A stretch of DNA of 64,000 nucleotides from Roseimicrobium sp. ORNL1 (GCF_011044495.1 NZ_CP049143.1:1922001-1986000), one strand, 5' to 3'; shown: positions 17,563 to 26,847, counted from the stretch's first letter. The notes: generated by a model not told the origin, from the sequence alone. Numbers and translations: made by a program.

Positions 17563-18324
17563 TCACTCCCCCCGTCGCCCGATCACGGCTTTCCTCGCCT
17601 TCTCCAAGCCCGCCTGCATGCCACTGCGAATCAACGCGAGGTCGGAATCCATGGCGAGGCAGGTGAAGCCCATCTCAAGGAGGCCCGGCAGGTCGGAGGC
17701 CTTGCGCACGAGAATGCCGGCTTCTTTTCCGGCGGCGTGGGCGACGGTGACGACGTGCTTGAGGCAATCATCGTAGCCTTCCGCGATTTCATTCGGACGG
17801 GCGCGAAGGTCGAACTGCAAATCCGCGGGTCCCACGAAGAGGACATCCACACCCTCCACGGCGGCGATGGAGGCGGCGTTCACCACGCCATCGATGGTCT
17901 CAATCTGCGCCATGAAGACGGGCGGGGGTGGAGAGGCCTCGGGCAGATTCAAGCCGTAGCCGTACACGCGGGCGGAGCGGGAGATACCGCGCTTTCCCAC
18001 GGGCGGGTAGTGCATGGCCTCTACGCAGGCCTGTGCGGCCTCGGCGTCATTCACATGCGGGACCATGATGCCACGGGCGCCCCAGTCGAGCACGCGACCG
18101 ATGAGGTCGGGATGCGGCGCACCGACGCGCACGATGGCTGACGTGATCGAGCCACGCAGGGCGCGCAGTTGCGAAGGGATGGCGGCTTCCGATTCGCAGC
18201 CGTGCTCCAGATCCATGAGCACCCAGTCATAACCTACGCCCGCAGCGAGCTCGGCAATCACAGGGGAGCCGATGGAAAGCCAGGTGCCAAGACGGGTGCG
18301 GTGGGCGGCGGAGGGGTCGCTCAT
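17563..18324 (-). CDS. HpcH/HpaI-family class II pyruvate aldolase
   Basis: 253 aa, normal family length. Visible family motifs are WVLMDLEHG (active-site His and acidic residue), IVRVGAP (Arg), PVGKRGISRSAR, MAQIETIDGV (metal-binding Glu) and VLFVGPADLQFD (metal-binding Asp). Known members (HpaI, RhmA, GarL, YfaU) use a divalent metal to split 2-keto-3-deoxy or 4-hydroxy-2-oxo acids into pyruvate or a related oxo acid plus an aldehyde. Sequence alone does not fix the substrate. It overlaps the kinase gene by 4 nt (ATGA), so the two are translationally coupled. It is the last gene of the sialidase-associated cluster, and the IS3 element sits 87 bp downstream. Confidence 0.9.
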   Translation of the reverse strand: MSDPSAAHRTRLGTWLSIGSPVIAELAAGVGYDWVLMDLEHGCESEAAIPSQLRALRGSITSAIVRVGAPHPDLIGRVLDWGARGIMVPHVNDAEAAQACVEAMHYPPVGKRGISRSARVYGYGLNLPEASPPPPVFMAQIETIDGVVNAASIAAVEGVDVLFVGPADLQFDLRARPNEIAEGYDDCLKHVVTVAHAAGKEAGILVRKASDLPGLLEMGFTCLAMDSDLALIRSGMQAGLEKARKAVIGRRGE

Positions 18325-19445
18325 AGTTGGGAGACTTCTAGGTCCTCCCGGAGTCCATGCAAGGCGCGGAACAGTCGTTCTCGCGTGAAGGTCCGCAGGT
18401 CCGCCCCGGAGCTGCCGGAGCCGATGAGGAAAAAGCCATCCGTGCGCTTGAAGTAGCCTGCGCCCACGCGGATGACGGACTTCACGAGCATGTTCCGCAG
18501 CAGGTGCAGCCAGAAGCGGCGGCGATGCTCCGGTGGCAGGGGGCGCACGGAGGCGTAGCCGAGCATCGCGGCCTCAATGACGTCTCCCTCGTGAAAGCAG
18601 GCCAGCAGGGACAGGTCATCCATGGCATCGCCGGAGACCGCATCATCCCAGTCGATGTAAGCTTCGATTTGTGTCTCGGTGCCGAGGATGTTCCAAAGGG
18701 CAAGGTCCTTGTGCACCAGGCAGCCCTGTTTCAGGTCGAGCAGCTTCTCATGTTTTTCGATTTCATTGCGAATCTCCCGCGCTTCATCCAGAGAGAGAAA
18801 CTCCTGCTCCACGAGGTAGTGCAGGTGGCGGTCCAGCCGCATGAGGAAGTAGTCCGCGTATTTGTCGTGGAACCCCACCAGGTCATCGATATCCCGCAGC
18901 GCCTGGGGATTGAAGGGGCCGAAGCCCGTGGGCTGCAGCGCCTGCCACTTCGCCACAGCGGCGCCGATGGACGCGGCTGCCTGCCTCAGGTCCAGCACAC
19001 CCTCTTTCTCCCAGTGATTGAGGTCGGGGTGGGGGATGTGATCCATGACCTGCCAGGCAAAAGGCACGTCGGTGCGGGTGGCATCCACGATGTACACCTG
19101 CGGGGCGCGGATGCCGAGGAAGCGCACCTCCTGCAGCACGCGGGACTCCACCTCGATGTAGTCGTCCCGGTCCGGTCCGTCCTCCACGCGGATGAAGAAG
19201 TTGCGGGCCTCCGTCTTCAGCAGCCAGGTGACGTGATTTCCCTGGCTGCCCGTGGGCTCCAAGGAAAGGTGTTTCCCAATGGCGTGCGGGCGCAGCACGT
19301 CCAGGAGCTGCTGCTCCAGGGCGGCGTGGTCCCGCGTTTCCTGGGTGCCGTGGAAGGCAGCCGGGCGGTCACATTTCCAGTAGTGGATGTGACTGCGCGG
19401 ATGGGAGAGCAGAGGAGAGCGTTTCACTGTGGCTTTAACGATCAT
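18321..19445 (-). CDS. APH-family phosphotransferase (small-molecule kinase)
   Basis: 374 aa. The APH-like kinase fold is shown by an N-lobe with WLLKTEARNFFIRVEDG, the catalytic loop LVHKDLALWNIL (HxD followed by N, Brenner motif) and the metal-binding YIDWDDA, with its Asp at the DFG-like place. Relatives phosphorylate antibiotics, choline, homoserine or sugars. Its start overlaps the symporter stop codon by one base (TGATG) and its stop overlaps the aldolase start, so it is coupled to both. That placement argues for a catabolic substrate that enters through the carrier and is later cleaved by the aldolase. Antibiotic resistance is the less likely alternative. Confidence 0.85.
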   Translation of the reverse strand: MIVKATVKRSPLLSHPRSHIHYWKCDRPAAFHGTQETRDHAALEQQLLDVLRPHAIGKHLSLEPTGSQGNHVTWLLKTEARNFFIRVEDGPDRDDYIEVESRVLQEVRFLGIRAPQVYIVDATRTDVPFAWQVMDHIPHPDLNHWEKEGVLDLRQAAASIGAAVAKWQALQPTGFGPFNPQALRDIDDLVGFHDKYADYFLMRLDRHLHYLVEQEFLSLDEAREIRNEIEKHEKLLDLKQGCLVHKDLALWNILGTETQIEAYIDWDDAVSGDAMDDLSLLACFHEGDVIEAAMLGYASVRPLPPEHRRRFWLHLLRNMLVKSVIRVGAGYFKRTDGFFLIGSGSSGADLRTFTRERLFRALHGLREDLEVSQL

Positions 19446-20398
19446 CAGGAGCTCCGCTTTGAAGAAGTTTCAACAACTTGTGGGTTGACGGGGTGTCTCC
19501 TCCACCAAGCGGCGGCGAGGCTGCCCACGATATTCTGCACCACGCTGCTGAAGACCGCAGGCACGGCGGCCAGCGGCTCCATGGGGAAATTCTTTTTCGC
19601 CAGCGCGGCGGCGAGCCCGCCATTCTGCATGCCCACCTCGATGGAAACGGTGCGGGCGACCAGTTCCGGGTAGCCTAGCACGCGGGCCACGACGTAGCCC
19701 AGCACGAAGCCGAGCACATGCAGCAGCACGGCGGCGACGAGGAGCTTGCCGGCATTGGCCATGACGGCAGCGGCGTTGTTGGAGACGATGCCACACGTGA
19801 TGAGCACCAGGGCGATGACGGAAACGACAGGACCGAAGCGCGAGATTTTTGCGACCTGCCGGGGGAAGAGCCAATTACTCAACACACCGATGAGCACGGG
19901 GGCCACCACGATCTGCATCGTGGAAAGGCTCAGGCCCCATGCGTCAACCGGCACGCGATGACCCACAAGCCACTGGCACCACAGCGGCGTGGCGATGAAG
20001 GCCAGCAGCGTGGATGTGAGCGTGACGGAAACCGCGAGTGCCACATCCGCCTTCGCCAGGTAGCTGATGACATTCGACGCGGTGCCGGAGGGACACGAGG
20101 CGACGAGGATGAGGCCCACGGCGAAGCCTTTTTCCAAGTCGAGCAGATGAGCGAGGCCCCAGCCCGTAAGCGGCATGATGGTGTAGTGCGCGAGGAACCC
20201 CAAGGTGAGCGAGCCGGGCATGCGGAAGAGGCGCTTGAAGTCCTCAATGGTGAGCGTGAAGCCCATGCCGAGCATCACGAGCGTGAGCGCCCAGGTAATC
20301 CAGGGTCCGGTGAACCACATGAAGTCTGAAGGCCGCCAGAGCGAGAGCAGCGCTCCGCCCACGAGCCAGACGGGGTAGAGGTTGGTGAAGCGGGTCAT
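19445..20398 (-). CDS. Bile acid:Na+ symporter (BASS)-family transporter
   Basis: 317 aa from the ATG at 20398; the frame continues upstream through repeat DNA, so longer starts are rejected. It has nine to ten hydrophobic helices. Family signatures include WALTLVMLGMGFTLTIEDFKRL, CPSGTASNVISYLAKADVALAVSVT and the crossover motif SIEVGMQNGGLAAALAKKNF. BASS carriers use Na+ to import organic anions: bile acids, pantoate, pyruvate or keto acids. In this context an acidic sugar, such as a released ulosonic or keto-deoxy acid, is a reasonable cargo, but this is inference. A 247-bp gap containing two repeats separates it from the third sialidase-like gene, so it may have its own promoter. Confidence 0.9.
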   Translation of the reverse strand: MTRFTNLYPVWLVGGALLSLWRPSDFMWFTGPWITWALTLVMLGMGFTLTIEDFKRLFRMPGSLTLGFLAHYTIMPLTGWGLAHLLDLEKGFAVGLILVASCPSGTASNVISYLAKADVALAVSVTLTSTLLAFIATPLWCQWLVGHRVPVDAWGLSLSTMQIVVAPVLIGVLSNWLFPRQVAKISRFGPVVSVIALVLITCGIVSNNAAAVMANAGKLLVAAVLLHVLGFVLGYVVARVLGYPELVARTVSIEVGMQNGGLAAALAKKNFPMEPLAAVPAVFSSVVQNIVGSLAAAWWRRHPVNPQVVETSSKRSS

Positions 20399-20463
20399 GG
20401 TGGAGGAAGTGAAAAGGGATAAGTGAAAAGAGAAAAGGGAGGCGGCTGAAGCGGCTTTGGTGG

Positions 20464-20580
20464 CCCTGGGAGCGCTGGCCTCTGGCCGGCGGTGGGACGT
20501 TGCAGGCCGGTGATGGGTGTGATCGCGTGCAGTGGCTTCAACACAGAGACGCAGAGACGCAGAGGAACTTCGGAGACTGA
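20464..20580. repeat. Two interspersed repeats between sialidase and symporter genes
   Basis: Bases 20464-20491 (CCCTGGGAGCGCTGGCCTCT... ) match the left end of the element at 63187-63278. Bases 20541-20580 match the 32-nt repeat at 16145-16176 but carry an extra 8-bp unit (CAGAGACG). No gene is seen in the remaining gap. Confidence 0.75.
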
Positions 20581-20645
20581 TGATGAGCCTGAGCGGCAGG
20601 GTATACCTTTCTCCTAACTCATAACGAATAACCTCTGCCCCATAA

Positions 20646-21815
20646 CTATTTCCCCAGCGGTGGCAGCTTCGCACTGTAATGCACCGCCCGATGCCGGTTG
20701 TCATCGTAGGCGAAATGCAGCCACTGCTTGTCCTTGCTCACGAAGCCGTCGGGATAGTTGATGCGGCCCTTCGGTCCGTCGCTGGATTCGGGGACGAGCA
20801 CGCGCTGGTAGGGCCAGGTCTTCAGGCCATCGAAGCTAATCCACAGGGCGAGGGGGCTGCGGTGTGTGGGATTCGGATTGTGCAGCATGGCCACGGTGTC
20901 GCCGCCGAGGGAGAAGAGGCTGGCCTTGGAGCCGGGATTGGGGATGTCCGTCTTCGTGGCGAACTCGGGCCACGTTTTGCCGCCGTCCTTGGACTCGGCG
21001 TAGTAGAGCACGCCGCCGAGCTTGTCGGCGCGGATGACCATAGCGATTCGGCCATCGCTCAGTTCCACGATGCTCGGTTCGGCCCAGCCGAAGTACTTGT
21101 CGTCTTCTGTGAGGCGGATGTTGCCGTGCTCGCTCCAGGTCTTGCCGCCGTCGCTGCTGATGAGCACGCCGTTGCGCGTGTTCGTGAAGGCTCGCTCCAG
21201 CGGCGGCTTCTCCTGCTCGGCTTCCGGTCCGATGTAATGCTGGAAGGGCAGCATGATGCGCCCGTCCTTCGTGATGATACTGGGGCGGATGAAGGTGCGC
21301 AGCGCAAGGCGACCGGGCAGGGGTTCGGGCTTGCTCCAGGTCTTGCAACCGTCATCGCTGTGGATGAACCACGAGTGCCAGTTTGTGTTCCAGTGCTTCG
21401 CGTGGGTGGAGAAGTAGAGCGTGGTGCGATTGCCGTTGACGAGGACCTCTGTGGGACCCTGGCCCATGGTATCGCCCTCGCGGGGGAAGCCGACGTTGAA
21501 GGCCTCCAGTGGCGTCCACGTTTTGCCCTGGTCGGTGCTGCGGGAGATGCCGGTGTAGTTCAGCGGCGAAGGCTCGGTGTCACCACCGGCAAGAATGAAG
21601 AGCACCCATGACCCATCCGGCAGCTCGCGCAGGGTGGTATCACACACCATGCTGTTGGGCTTGATGCCATCATACGGATGGCTGCTGCGGTCCTCCTTGG
21701 CGTCCTTCGCTGCCTGGGCGGTCCAGTCCACGGTTTCCGCGTGGGAAAGGGACAGTCCGGCGCTGGTGGCACCGGTCAGGGCGAGGGAGAGGAGGAGGCG
21801 TCGCGTCAGCTTCAT
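20646..21815 (-). CDS. Secreted sialidase-like (exo-alpha-sialidase, BNR) protein 3
   Basis: 389 aa from the ATG at 21815, opening a signal peptide (MKLTRRLLLSLALTGATSAGLSLSHA). Asp-box motifs SRSTDQGKTW (91-100), HSDDGCKTW (152-160), SSDGGKTWS (220-228) and ESKDGGKTW indicate a six-bladed sialidase-type propeller. A likely Arg-triad residue is seen in TFIRPSIITKDGR (about 174-186). Homologues in this phylum are annotated as exo-alpha-sialidases, but many act on other glycans or lack activity. It lies 31 bp downstream of the second sialidase-like gene and is probably co-transcribed with it. It should act outside the cytoplasm. Confidence 0.82.
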   Translation of the reverse strand: MKLTRRLLLSLALTGATSAGLSLSHAETVDWTAQAAKDAKEDRSSHPYDGIKPNSMVCDTTLRELPDGSWVLFILAGGDTEPSPLNYTGISRSTDQGKTWTPLEAFNVGFPREGDTMGQGPTEVLVNGNRTTLYFSTHAKHWNTNWHSWFIHSDDGCKTWSKPEPLPGRLALRTFIRPSIITKDGRIMLPFQHYIGPEAEQEKPPLERAFTNTRNGVLISSDGGKTWSEHGNIRLTEDDKYFGWAEPSIVELSDGRIAMVIRADKLGGVLYYAESKDGGKTWPEFATKTDIPNPGSKASLFSLGGDTVAMLHNPNPTHRSPLALWISFDGLKTWPYQRVLVPESSDGPKGRINYPDGFVSKDKQWLHFAYDDNRHRAVHYSAKLPPLGK

Positions 21816-21846
21816 GATGATGATGGATAGGGTGTGATGACTTCTC

Positions 21847-23988
21847 TCAGGAGGTGGTGGAAGGAGCGGGGGCGGGCTTGGGTGCGGGGGCGGGAGCCGG
21901 GGAAGAAGAAGGCGCCGTCGTGGGAGGCGCAGCCGGTGCAGGAGCGGGTTGTGTGGCAGGTGCTGGTGTCGGAGCTGCCGGAGCTGGCGTGGGCGCGGGT
22001 GTGCCACCGGGTGGCGTGGTCGGGGCGGGTGCAGGGGCAGGCGTTGTTCCAGGTGCCGGTGAAGGAGTACCAGCAGGAGCAGGAGCAGGAGTGGTCGCGG
22101 GCGCCGGTGCTGGCTCCGTCGCAGGTGGCGCAGGCGGAGGCGTTACGGTGGCGCGCACGGATTCGATGAGGAAGCCCTCGTCACCTTCATCCGCGGCGGA
22201 TTGAAAATGCGCGTAGCTGATGCCGTGGCGGGATTCGCGGGAGAAGCTCAGCGTGCCGGTGGCGGGCTGGCCATCGATGAGTACCTCGCACTTCGCGCCC
22301 TTGATGCACTCAGCCCATTTGAAGGTGAGGGTGTGCCACTGGCCGGGGGTGAGCTTCACGCCTTCCACATTCGTCGTGCCGTCGCCTTTGATCTGCAGGC
22401 TGCCCATGGCCAGCGTATGAGCGCTGGGGTCGGTGGGATTCAGCCAACGGTCGATGAGCGAGAGGCGTGCACCGGCGGACTTTTCCTGGAGGCGCAAGCG
22501 GACCTCAAAGCTGCCCGCGGGTGCGGCGGGGAAGTTCCACACGGCGCCTGCGTTCGCGTACATCGCATTGCCATCCGCCACGCGCTTCACCAGCAGGGCC
22601 TGCTTCTCCGCGCTGTCGGGATGCGGCACGAGGGCGCAGGACTCGAAGCGGTTCAACGCGCAATGGCCGCGAATGCCACGCTGGAAGCCCTGCACGGACC
22701 AGTCTTCGAGGGCATTCGCGAAGTTGTTGCTGCGTTCCTTTTCCTCCAGCCAAGCAGGATTGAAGAGAACCAGCGAGCGGTGCAGCCAGTGCTGGCCCAG
22801 TGCCACGAGCACACGACCCTCGGCAACCTCCACGGCTTGCGACTGATGCACGCTGCGGTCGATGCCGCCAGTCTCGGCGTAGCGTCGGTCATTGCGCGCG
22901 GGATTCAGATAGAGCTCACGGAAGCCATGCCATGTCTTTCCATCGTCACTCGAAATGGCGGCGTGGATGACATCGCGATTGTTAAACATGTCCTCGCCCT
23001 GCCCGTCATTGGCGCGACCCAGATAGGGTGCGGTGGCGGTGTTCTTCACGAACTCGGGCAGGGGCGTCGTGTTGTTCCAGAGGAAGAGGAGATTTCCATT
23101 TCTCAGCCGCTTGATGGTCGGCATGGTGAGCGTGCCGAAGAAGGCCGAGGGCTGCGGCTCGCTCCATGTGGCGCCGCCATTCTCGGAGAAGGACTCGTAG
23201 TGCGTGTCCTGCGAGGTGCGGAAAATCATCCACACGCGTCCGTCCTTCAGCTCCACAAACGTGGGCTCGTAGCCTTCATTCTGCCAGCGTACGGACTTGT
23301 CGCGGCCATTGGGCTTGTGCGGAGGTGCGGACACAAGGTTGGAGCGCTGCCACGTTGCGCCCTCGTCATCCGAGTAGATGGCACCCACCTGATTCAGGAA
23401 GTCCGGCTCGAAGCGCCGCATGGTGGTGAAGGGCACGAGGATGCGCTTCCCCTCGCGGATGAACACCGCAGGACGCGTGAGGCCAATCTCCGGACTGCGC
23501 ACCGGCGTTTCCCAGATGCGGTGCATGGTCCACTGCGCATCCATGCCGCCCTTCGAGCGGATGGCATACACGCCGTCCTCCTTCGAGAGGAGGCGCACGT
23601 ATTCATTCGTCACCGGACTGCGCGCATCCGCAGCCATGTGATTCGGAGCCACGGACTTGCTGTCCCAGGTGAGGCCGTTGTCCAGGCTCACGATGTAGTT
23701 CTTCGGCAGATGGTCCGGTTGGTGATGCAGCAGGATGCTCACCTGGTCGCCATAATCATAGTGACGGATCTCGCCATTCACCAGGCGCACCAGGCCATAC
23801 CCAGCATCCGTGGGCGGACGCCCCACCCACACCGGCGCATTCACCTCCGCGATGGTGGCGGGCACTTTCGCGGGGAACACCAGCGCGGGATTCGCAGCGG
23901 TAAGCAACACGGGAGTGCTGAGCAGGCTCATGCTCAGGCTCGCAAGCAGGAGGGCAAGGCTTCGTGATGTGGACGTGGGCAGCATCAT
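21847..23988 (-). CDS. Secreted sialidase-like protein 2 with lectin-like domain and Pro/Ala tail
   Basis: 713 aa. The signal peptide (about 1-32) is followed by a BNR propeller with Asp boxes SLDNGLTWD (101-109), YSDDEGATW (205-213), SENGGATWS (268-276) and SSDDGKTWH (346-354). EPTFVELKDGRVWMIFR (241-257) is a typical active-site strand. Residues about 430-615 look like a concanavalin-type sandwich (KGDGTTNVEGVKLTPGQWH, CEVLIDGQPATG). Residues 616-713 are almost entirely Ala, Pro, Thr and Gly repeats. The tail may span the envelope or serve as an attachment linker. The gene is in the middle of the operon, 39 bp after the large two-domain protein. Confidence 0.82.
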   Translation of the reverse strand: MMLPTSTSRSLALLLASLSMSLLSTPVLLTAANPALVFPAKVPATIAEVNAPVWVGRPPTDAGYGLVRLVNGEIRHYDYGDQVSILLHHQPDHLPKNYIVSLDNGLTWDSKSVAPNHMAADARSPVTNEYVRLLSKEDGVYAIRSKGGMDAQWTMHRIWETPVRSPEIGLTRPAVFIREGKRILVPFTTMRRFEPDFLNQVGAIYSDDEGATWQRSNLVSAPPHKPNGRDKSVRWQNEGYEPTFVELKDGRVWMIFRTSQDTHYESFSENGGATWSEPQPSAFFGTLTMPTIKRLRNGNLLFLWNNTTPLPEFVKNTATAPYLGRANDGQGEDMFNNRDVIHAAISSDDGKTWHGFRELYLNPARNDRRYAETGGIDRSVHQSQAVEVAEGRVLVALGQHWLHRSLVLFNPAWLEEKERSNNFANALEDWSVQGFQRGIRGHCALNRFESCALVPHPDSAEKQALLVKRVADGNAMYANAGAVWNFPAAPAGSFEVRLRLQEKSAGARLSLIDRWLNPTDPSAHTLAMGSLQIKGDGTTNVEGVKLTPGQWHTLTFKWAECIKGAKCEVLIDGQPATGTLSFSRESRHGISYAHFQSAADEGDEGFLIESVRATVTPPPAPPATEPAPAPATTPAPAPAGTPSPAPGTTPAPAPAPTTPPGGTPAPTPAPAAPTPAPATQPAPAPAAPPTTAPSSSPAPAPAPKPAPAPSTTS

Positions 23989-24027
23989 GGGAATTTCCGG
24001 GGTTGAGTAAGGCGAAACTTTGCCTCA

Positions 24028-26847
24028 TCAACGCCCGGAAGGCACAGCCTTTTCTCCCACCGTATCGGTGTTTCCGGTGAATCCGGGGCCACCCGCCCCG
24101 ACGTAGCCACGGCTCGCGCCGGACCCATCCTGGCTGACCCAGAAGGAGTAGAGGCTGCCCCGGGTGAGTTCGAAGTGGAACTTCACGGGCTTGCCGCGCA
24201 CGGCATCGAGGTTCGCCGCGCCTTTCCACTTCAGCTCAGCGCAAGTCTGGCTTCGTCTGACCAGTTCGCAGTTTTCCCTGGTGAAGGGCGGGATGGGCTT
24301 GCCCGTTTCATCGAGAATATCTGCCGACAATGCCCAGGCATCGGTATTCACAAAGAGGTGCCGTCCATTGAAGGCGACCTTCTTCGTTGTGAGATTTCCG
24401 AGTGCATCGCCCGCATCCATGGAAGCAAAGCCATCGCGTCGCAGTGTAGCCACACCTACCGTGGCGCCCGTGTACATGCCGCGCACGCCATTCGGGGCGA
24501 TTCCGGAGTAGGCGGTAAAGGGGAAGTAGAGCTTGTCACCAATCACCGCACACACACCCGTGGTGCCGTGGATGTAGCCGCGATCATACGTCCCGTCCTT
24601 CTGCGAAGCGCCGATGAAGGCGCGGCGGTCCGGGCGATGCCAGTGGAAGCCATCTCGCGAGAAGCCCAGCTTGATCTCGGTGATCTTGGGGAACTTGCCC
24701 TCGTCACAAATCTTGTTGTCCGGGCCGAGGTGGATGTAGAACTCGCCGAGCAGGATGCTCTCATACGCCACCGCATTGAGCGAGTAGAGCTGGGGTGCAT
24801 CACCAATCTTTGGGTCTGCTTCATCCAGGCGGTCCGCGTTCGTCCAGTACACGGACTTCTTCCAGTCGCCCTTCATGAAGTCACGGCTCTCGGCGTAATA
24901 GCGCGAGCGCCCATGCGGGCCACCCTGCTTGATGCTGTACACCCACGCGTGGCGGAAGGGATTGTAGAAGATGGAGCAGTAGTCGGCGGACTTCTCCATG
25001 GGCACCGGGTCAGACCACTTCACGCCATCGGAAGTCTGCAGCGTGTGCGGGCCGCGGTCGGTGAGGTACTTGATGCGTTCCTTGGGATTCTTCGCGTTGA
25101 TGTCGAGCCACACGGAGTTGTCACCGCCCACGGCCTTGCGACCGGGAGGAAGGAGGAGATTGCCACCGGCGAGTTTCAGGTCGGGACGAGTCCAGTTGAT
25201 AAGGTCCGGGCTGGTGGCAACTGCCAGACCACCACGCCATCCGGCGGTGTAGAACATCTTGAAAAGATTCTCCTGCGGCTCCCAGAACACACCGCCGTGA
25301 CCGAGGTAGCACACGGCCTGCTGATTCCCATCCGCACCGGTGGGCGCGAGTTCGAAAGGCGTCTCCGGCTTGAAGACAGGATTGCCTTCATACTTCTCCG
25401 CCTCGTGGTAGGTGCGCTTCAGATTGGTCTCCTCGATGAGGAAGTCATCCACGAAGAGCTGGCGACCGAAGGTGATGGGGATGACGTCCGGCTTGTTCTT
25501 GTCCTCCAGCCACGGCACGGTCATGGGTTCGAAGGACTTCGGGTCCTGCGTCTTCGGCGGCCACTCGCCGGGATTGCGCAGACCGTTGTAGGTGACTTCA
25601 CCGATGGTCGTTCCGAGCGCCTTGCTCACGAGCATCTTCGTCTGCGAGCCGGGGGACACCAGCTTGCCTGCGAGGATGTCCTCCTCCGTGAAGCGGGCCA
25701 TGAGAATTTCGCGCTCCTTCGCGCGCTCGCGGTCGTGGATGATATTGATTGTGCCATCCGGAGCCTGGAAGCCATCAGGGTAGGATACACCATTGCGCTC
25801 ATCGATGACCAGGCCACCCTTCCATGTCTTGCCCTCGTCCTCGGTGAGGTAGGCGGTCATGAGCGTGCGGCCGGTGCGCTCATTGAGCGGGCCATTCTTC
25901 ACCAGCAGGATGCGGCCGGAGGCGAGCTTCCGCAGGTGGAAGCGTGCGCTGGGATTCTGCAGCGTGGAAGGTTGCGGCTCACTCCACGTCGCGCCCTGGT
26001 CAGAGGAGAAGGTCTCCGCGATGCCGTAGTTCGTGCGCACGAGCATCCAGAGGCGACCATCATTGAGCTCCACGAACATGTGCTCATCAAACTGCGTCTG
26101 CGGCACGGCCACACCACCACGGCGGGTCCACGTGGCGCCTTGGTCCTTCGAAACAAAGAGGTGCGCCATGCGCATGTCATCCAACTCGGCGTGGGCATCA
26201 CGCAGTTCGGGTGGATTGATATTGCCGCGGCCCCATAGGGAGATGGGCAGGAGCCACTCGCCGTTTTTCAGCACGAGGGGTTTGTTCAGCGTGAGCCCGT
26301 GCCAGATGCGGCGTGGCTTGGACCAGATGGGAGTTTCGGCATCAGGGTTATCACACGTGATGGCCCACACACCGGCGCGGCCATCGTAGTAGCCCATCGA
26401 CTGGTCGTAGAAGAGCCAGAGCTTGCCCGTGGGGTCGGTCCACAGGTTCCCCACGAGAATGCGCTTGCGCAGGCCGGTGGGTGCCTCGGGTGGGTCGATG
26501 ACGAGGCGTGGCTTGGACCAGGTGGCGCCGTTGTCATCGCTGCTGCCGAGGACGAAGTAGCCCAGGTCACTGTCGCCACCTGCGACCCATGCGGCCCAGA
26601 GGCGGCCCTTCTGCGTGCGGTCCATGCCAATGACCATGGCATAGTCGCGCTGCTCATCGGAGTACTCGGGACCGGGGTTGGTGTTGATGAAGGAAGGCTC
26701 CATCGCCATGTCGCGAATGCGCTTCGGCACCGCGAGGCCGTCGTCCTCATCTGCGGCGACCAGCGTGGACGCGTGGGGCAGCAGGGAGGCCGTGAGGCAG
26801 AGGAGAGGAAGCTGGAGGTGGAAGCTGAGGCGTGCGAAGGTCTTCAT
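24028..26847 (-). CDS. Two-domain secreted protein: sialidase-like propeller fused to a GH32/GH43-like five-bladed propeller
   Basis: 939 aa with a signal peptide (about 1-32). The N-terminal half (about 45-400) is a BNR propeller with Asp boxes SSDDNGATW (102-110), SKDQGATW (233-240), SSDQGATWS (281-289) and TEDEGKTW (335-342). From about 455 a second domain begins (FGRQLFVDDFLIEE, KRTYHEAEKYEGNPVFKPET) of the type found in Planctomycetota and Verrucomicrobiota proteins resembling GH32/GH43 five-bladed propellers. It ends in a beta-sandwich-like region. Two different glycan-cleaving modules in one chain suggest stepwise attack on one polymer. It is the first gene of the minus-strand cluster, and its start is 104 bp from the divergent LacI-type regulator. 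Confidence 0.8.
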   Translation of the reverse strand: MKTFARLSFHLQLPLLCLTASLLPHASTLVAADEDDGLAVPKRIRDMAMEPSFINTNPGPEYSDEQRDYAMVIGMDRTQKGRLWAAWVAGGDSDLGYFVLGSSDDNGATWSKPRLVIDPPEAPTGLRKRILVGNLWTDPTGKLWLFYDQSMGYYDGRAGVWAITCDNPDAETPIWSKPRRIWHGLTLNKPLVLKNGEWLLPISLWGRGNINPPELRDAHAELDDMRMAHLFVSKDQGATWTRRGGVAVPQTQFDEHMFVELNDGRLWMLVRTNYGIAETFSSDQGATWSEPQPSTLQNPSARFHLRKLASGRILLVKNGPLNERTGRTLMTAYLTEDEGKTWKGGLVIDERNGVSYPDGFQAPDGTINIIHDRERAKEREILMARFTEEDILAGKLVSPGSQTKMLVSKALGTTIGEVTYNGLRNPGEWPPKTQDPKSFEPMTVPWLEDKNKPDVIPITFGRQLFVDDFLIEETNLKRTYHEAEKYEGNPVFKPETPFELAPTGADGNQQAVCYLGHGGVFWEPQENLFKMFYTAGWRGGLAVATSPDLINWTRPDLKLAGGNLLLPPGRKAVGGDNSVWLDINAKNPKERIKYLTDRGPHTLQTSDGVKWSDPVPMEKSADYCSIFYNPFRHAWVYSIKQGGPHGRSRYYAESRDFMKGDWKKSVYWTNADRLDEADPKIGDAPQLYSLNAVAYESILLGEFYIHLGPDNKICDEGKFPKITEIKLGFSRDGFHWHRPDRRAFIGASQKDGTYDRGYIHGTTGVCAVIGDKLYFPFTAYSGIAPNGVRGMYTGATVGVATLRRDGFASMDAGDALGNLTTKKVAFNGRHLFVNTDAWALSADILDETGKPIPPFTRENCELVRRSQTCAELKWKGAANLDAVRGKPVKFHFELTRGSLYSFWVSQDGSGASRGYVGAGGPGFTGNTDTVGEKAVPSGR

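Noticed and set aside
18321-19445. Aminoglycoside resistance gene
   Set aside because: The fold is shared by many small-molecule kinases, and the coupled symporter and aldolase genes point to catabolism.
22201-23967. Plus-strand open frame of 588 codons opposite the second sialidase-like gene
   Set aside because: It is antisense to a gene with signal peptide and Asp boxes, and its translation is rich in Arg, His, Gly and Val without any fold signature. High GC makes such frames common.
24175-26238. Plus-strand open frame of 687 codons opposite the two-domain propeller gene
   Set aside because: Complement shadow; composition is repetitive and family motifs are only on the minus strand.
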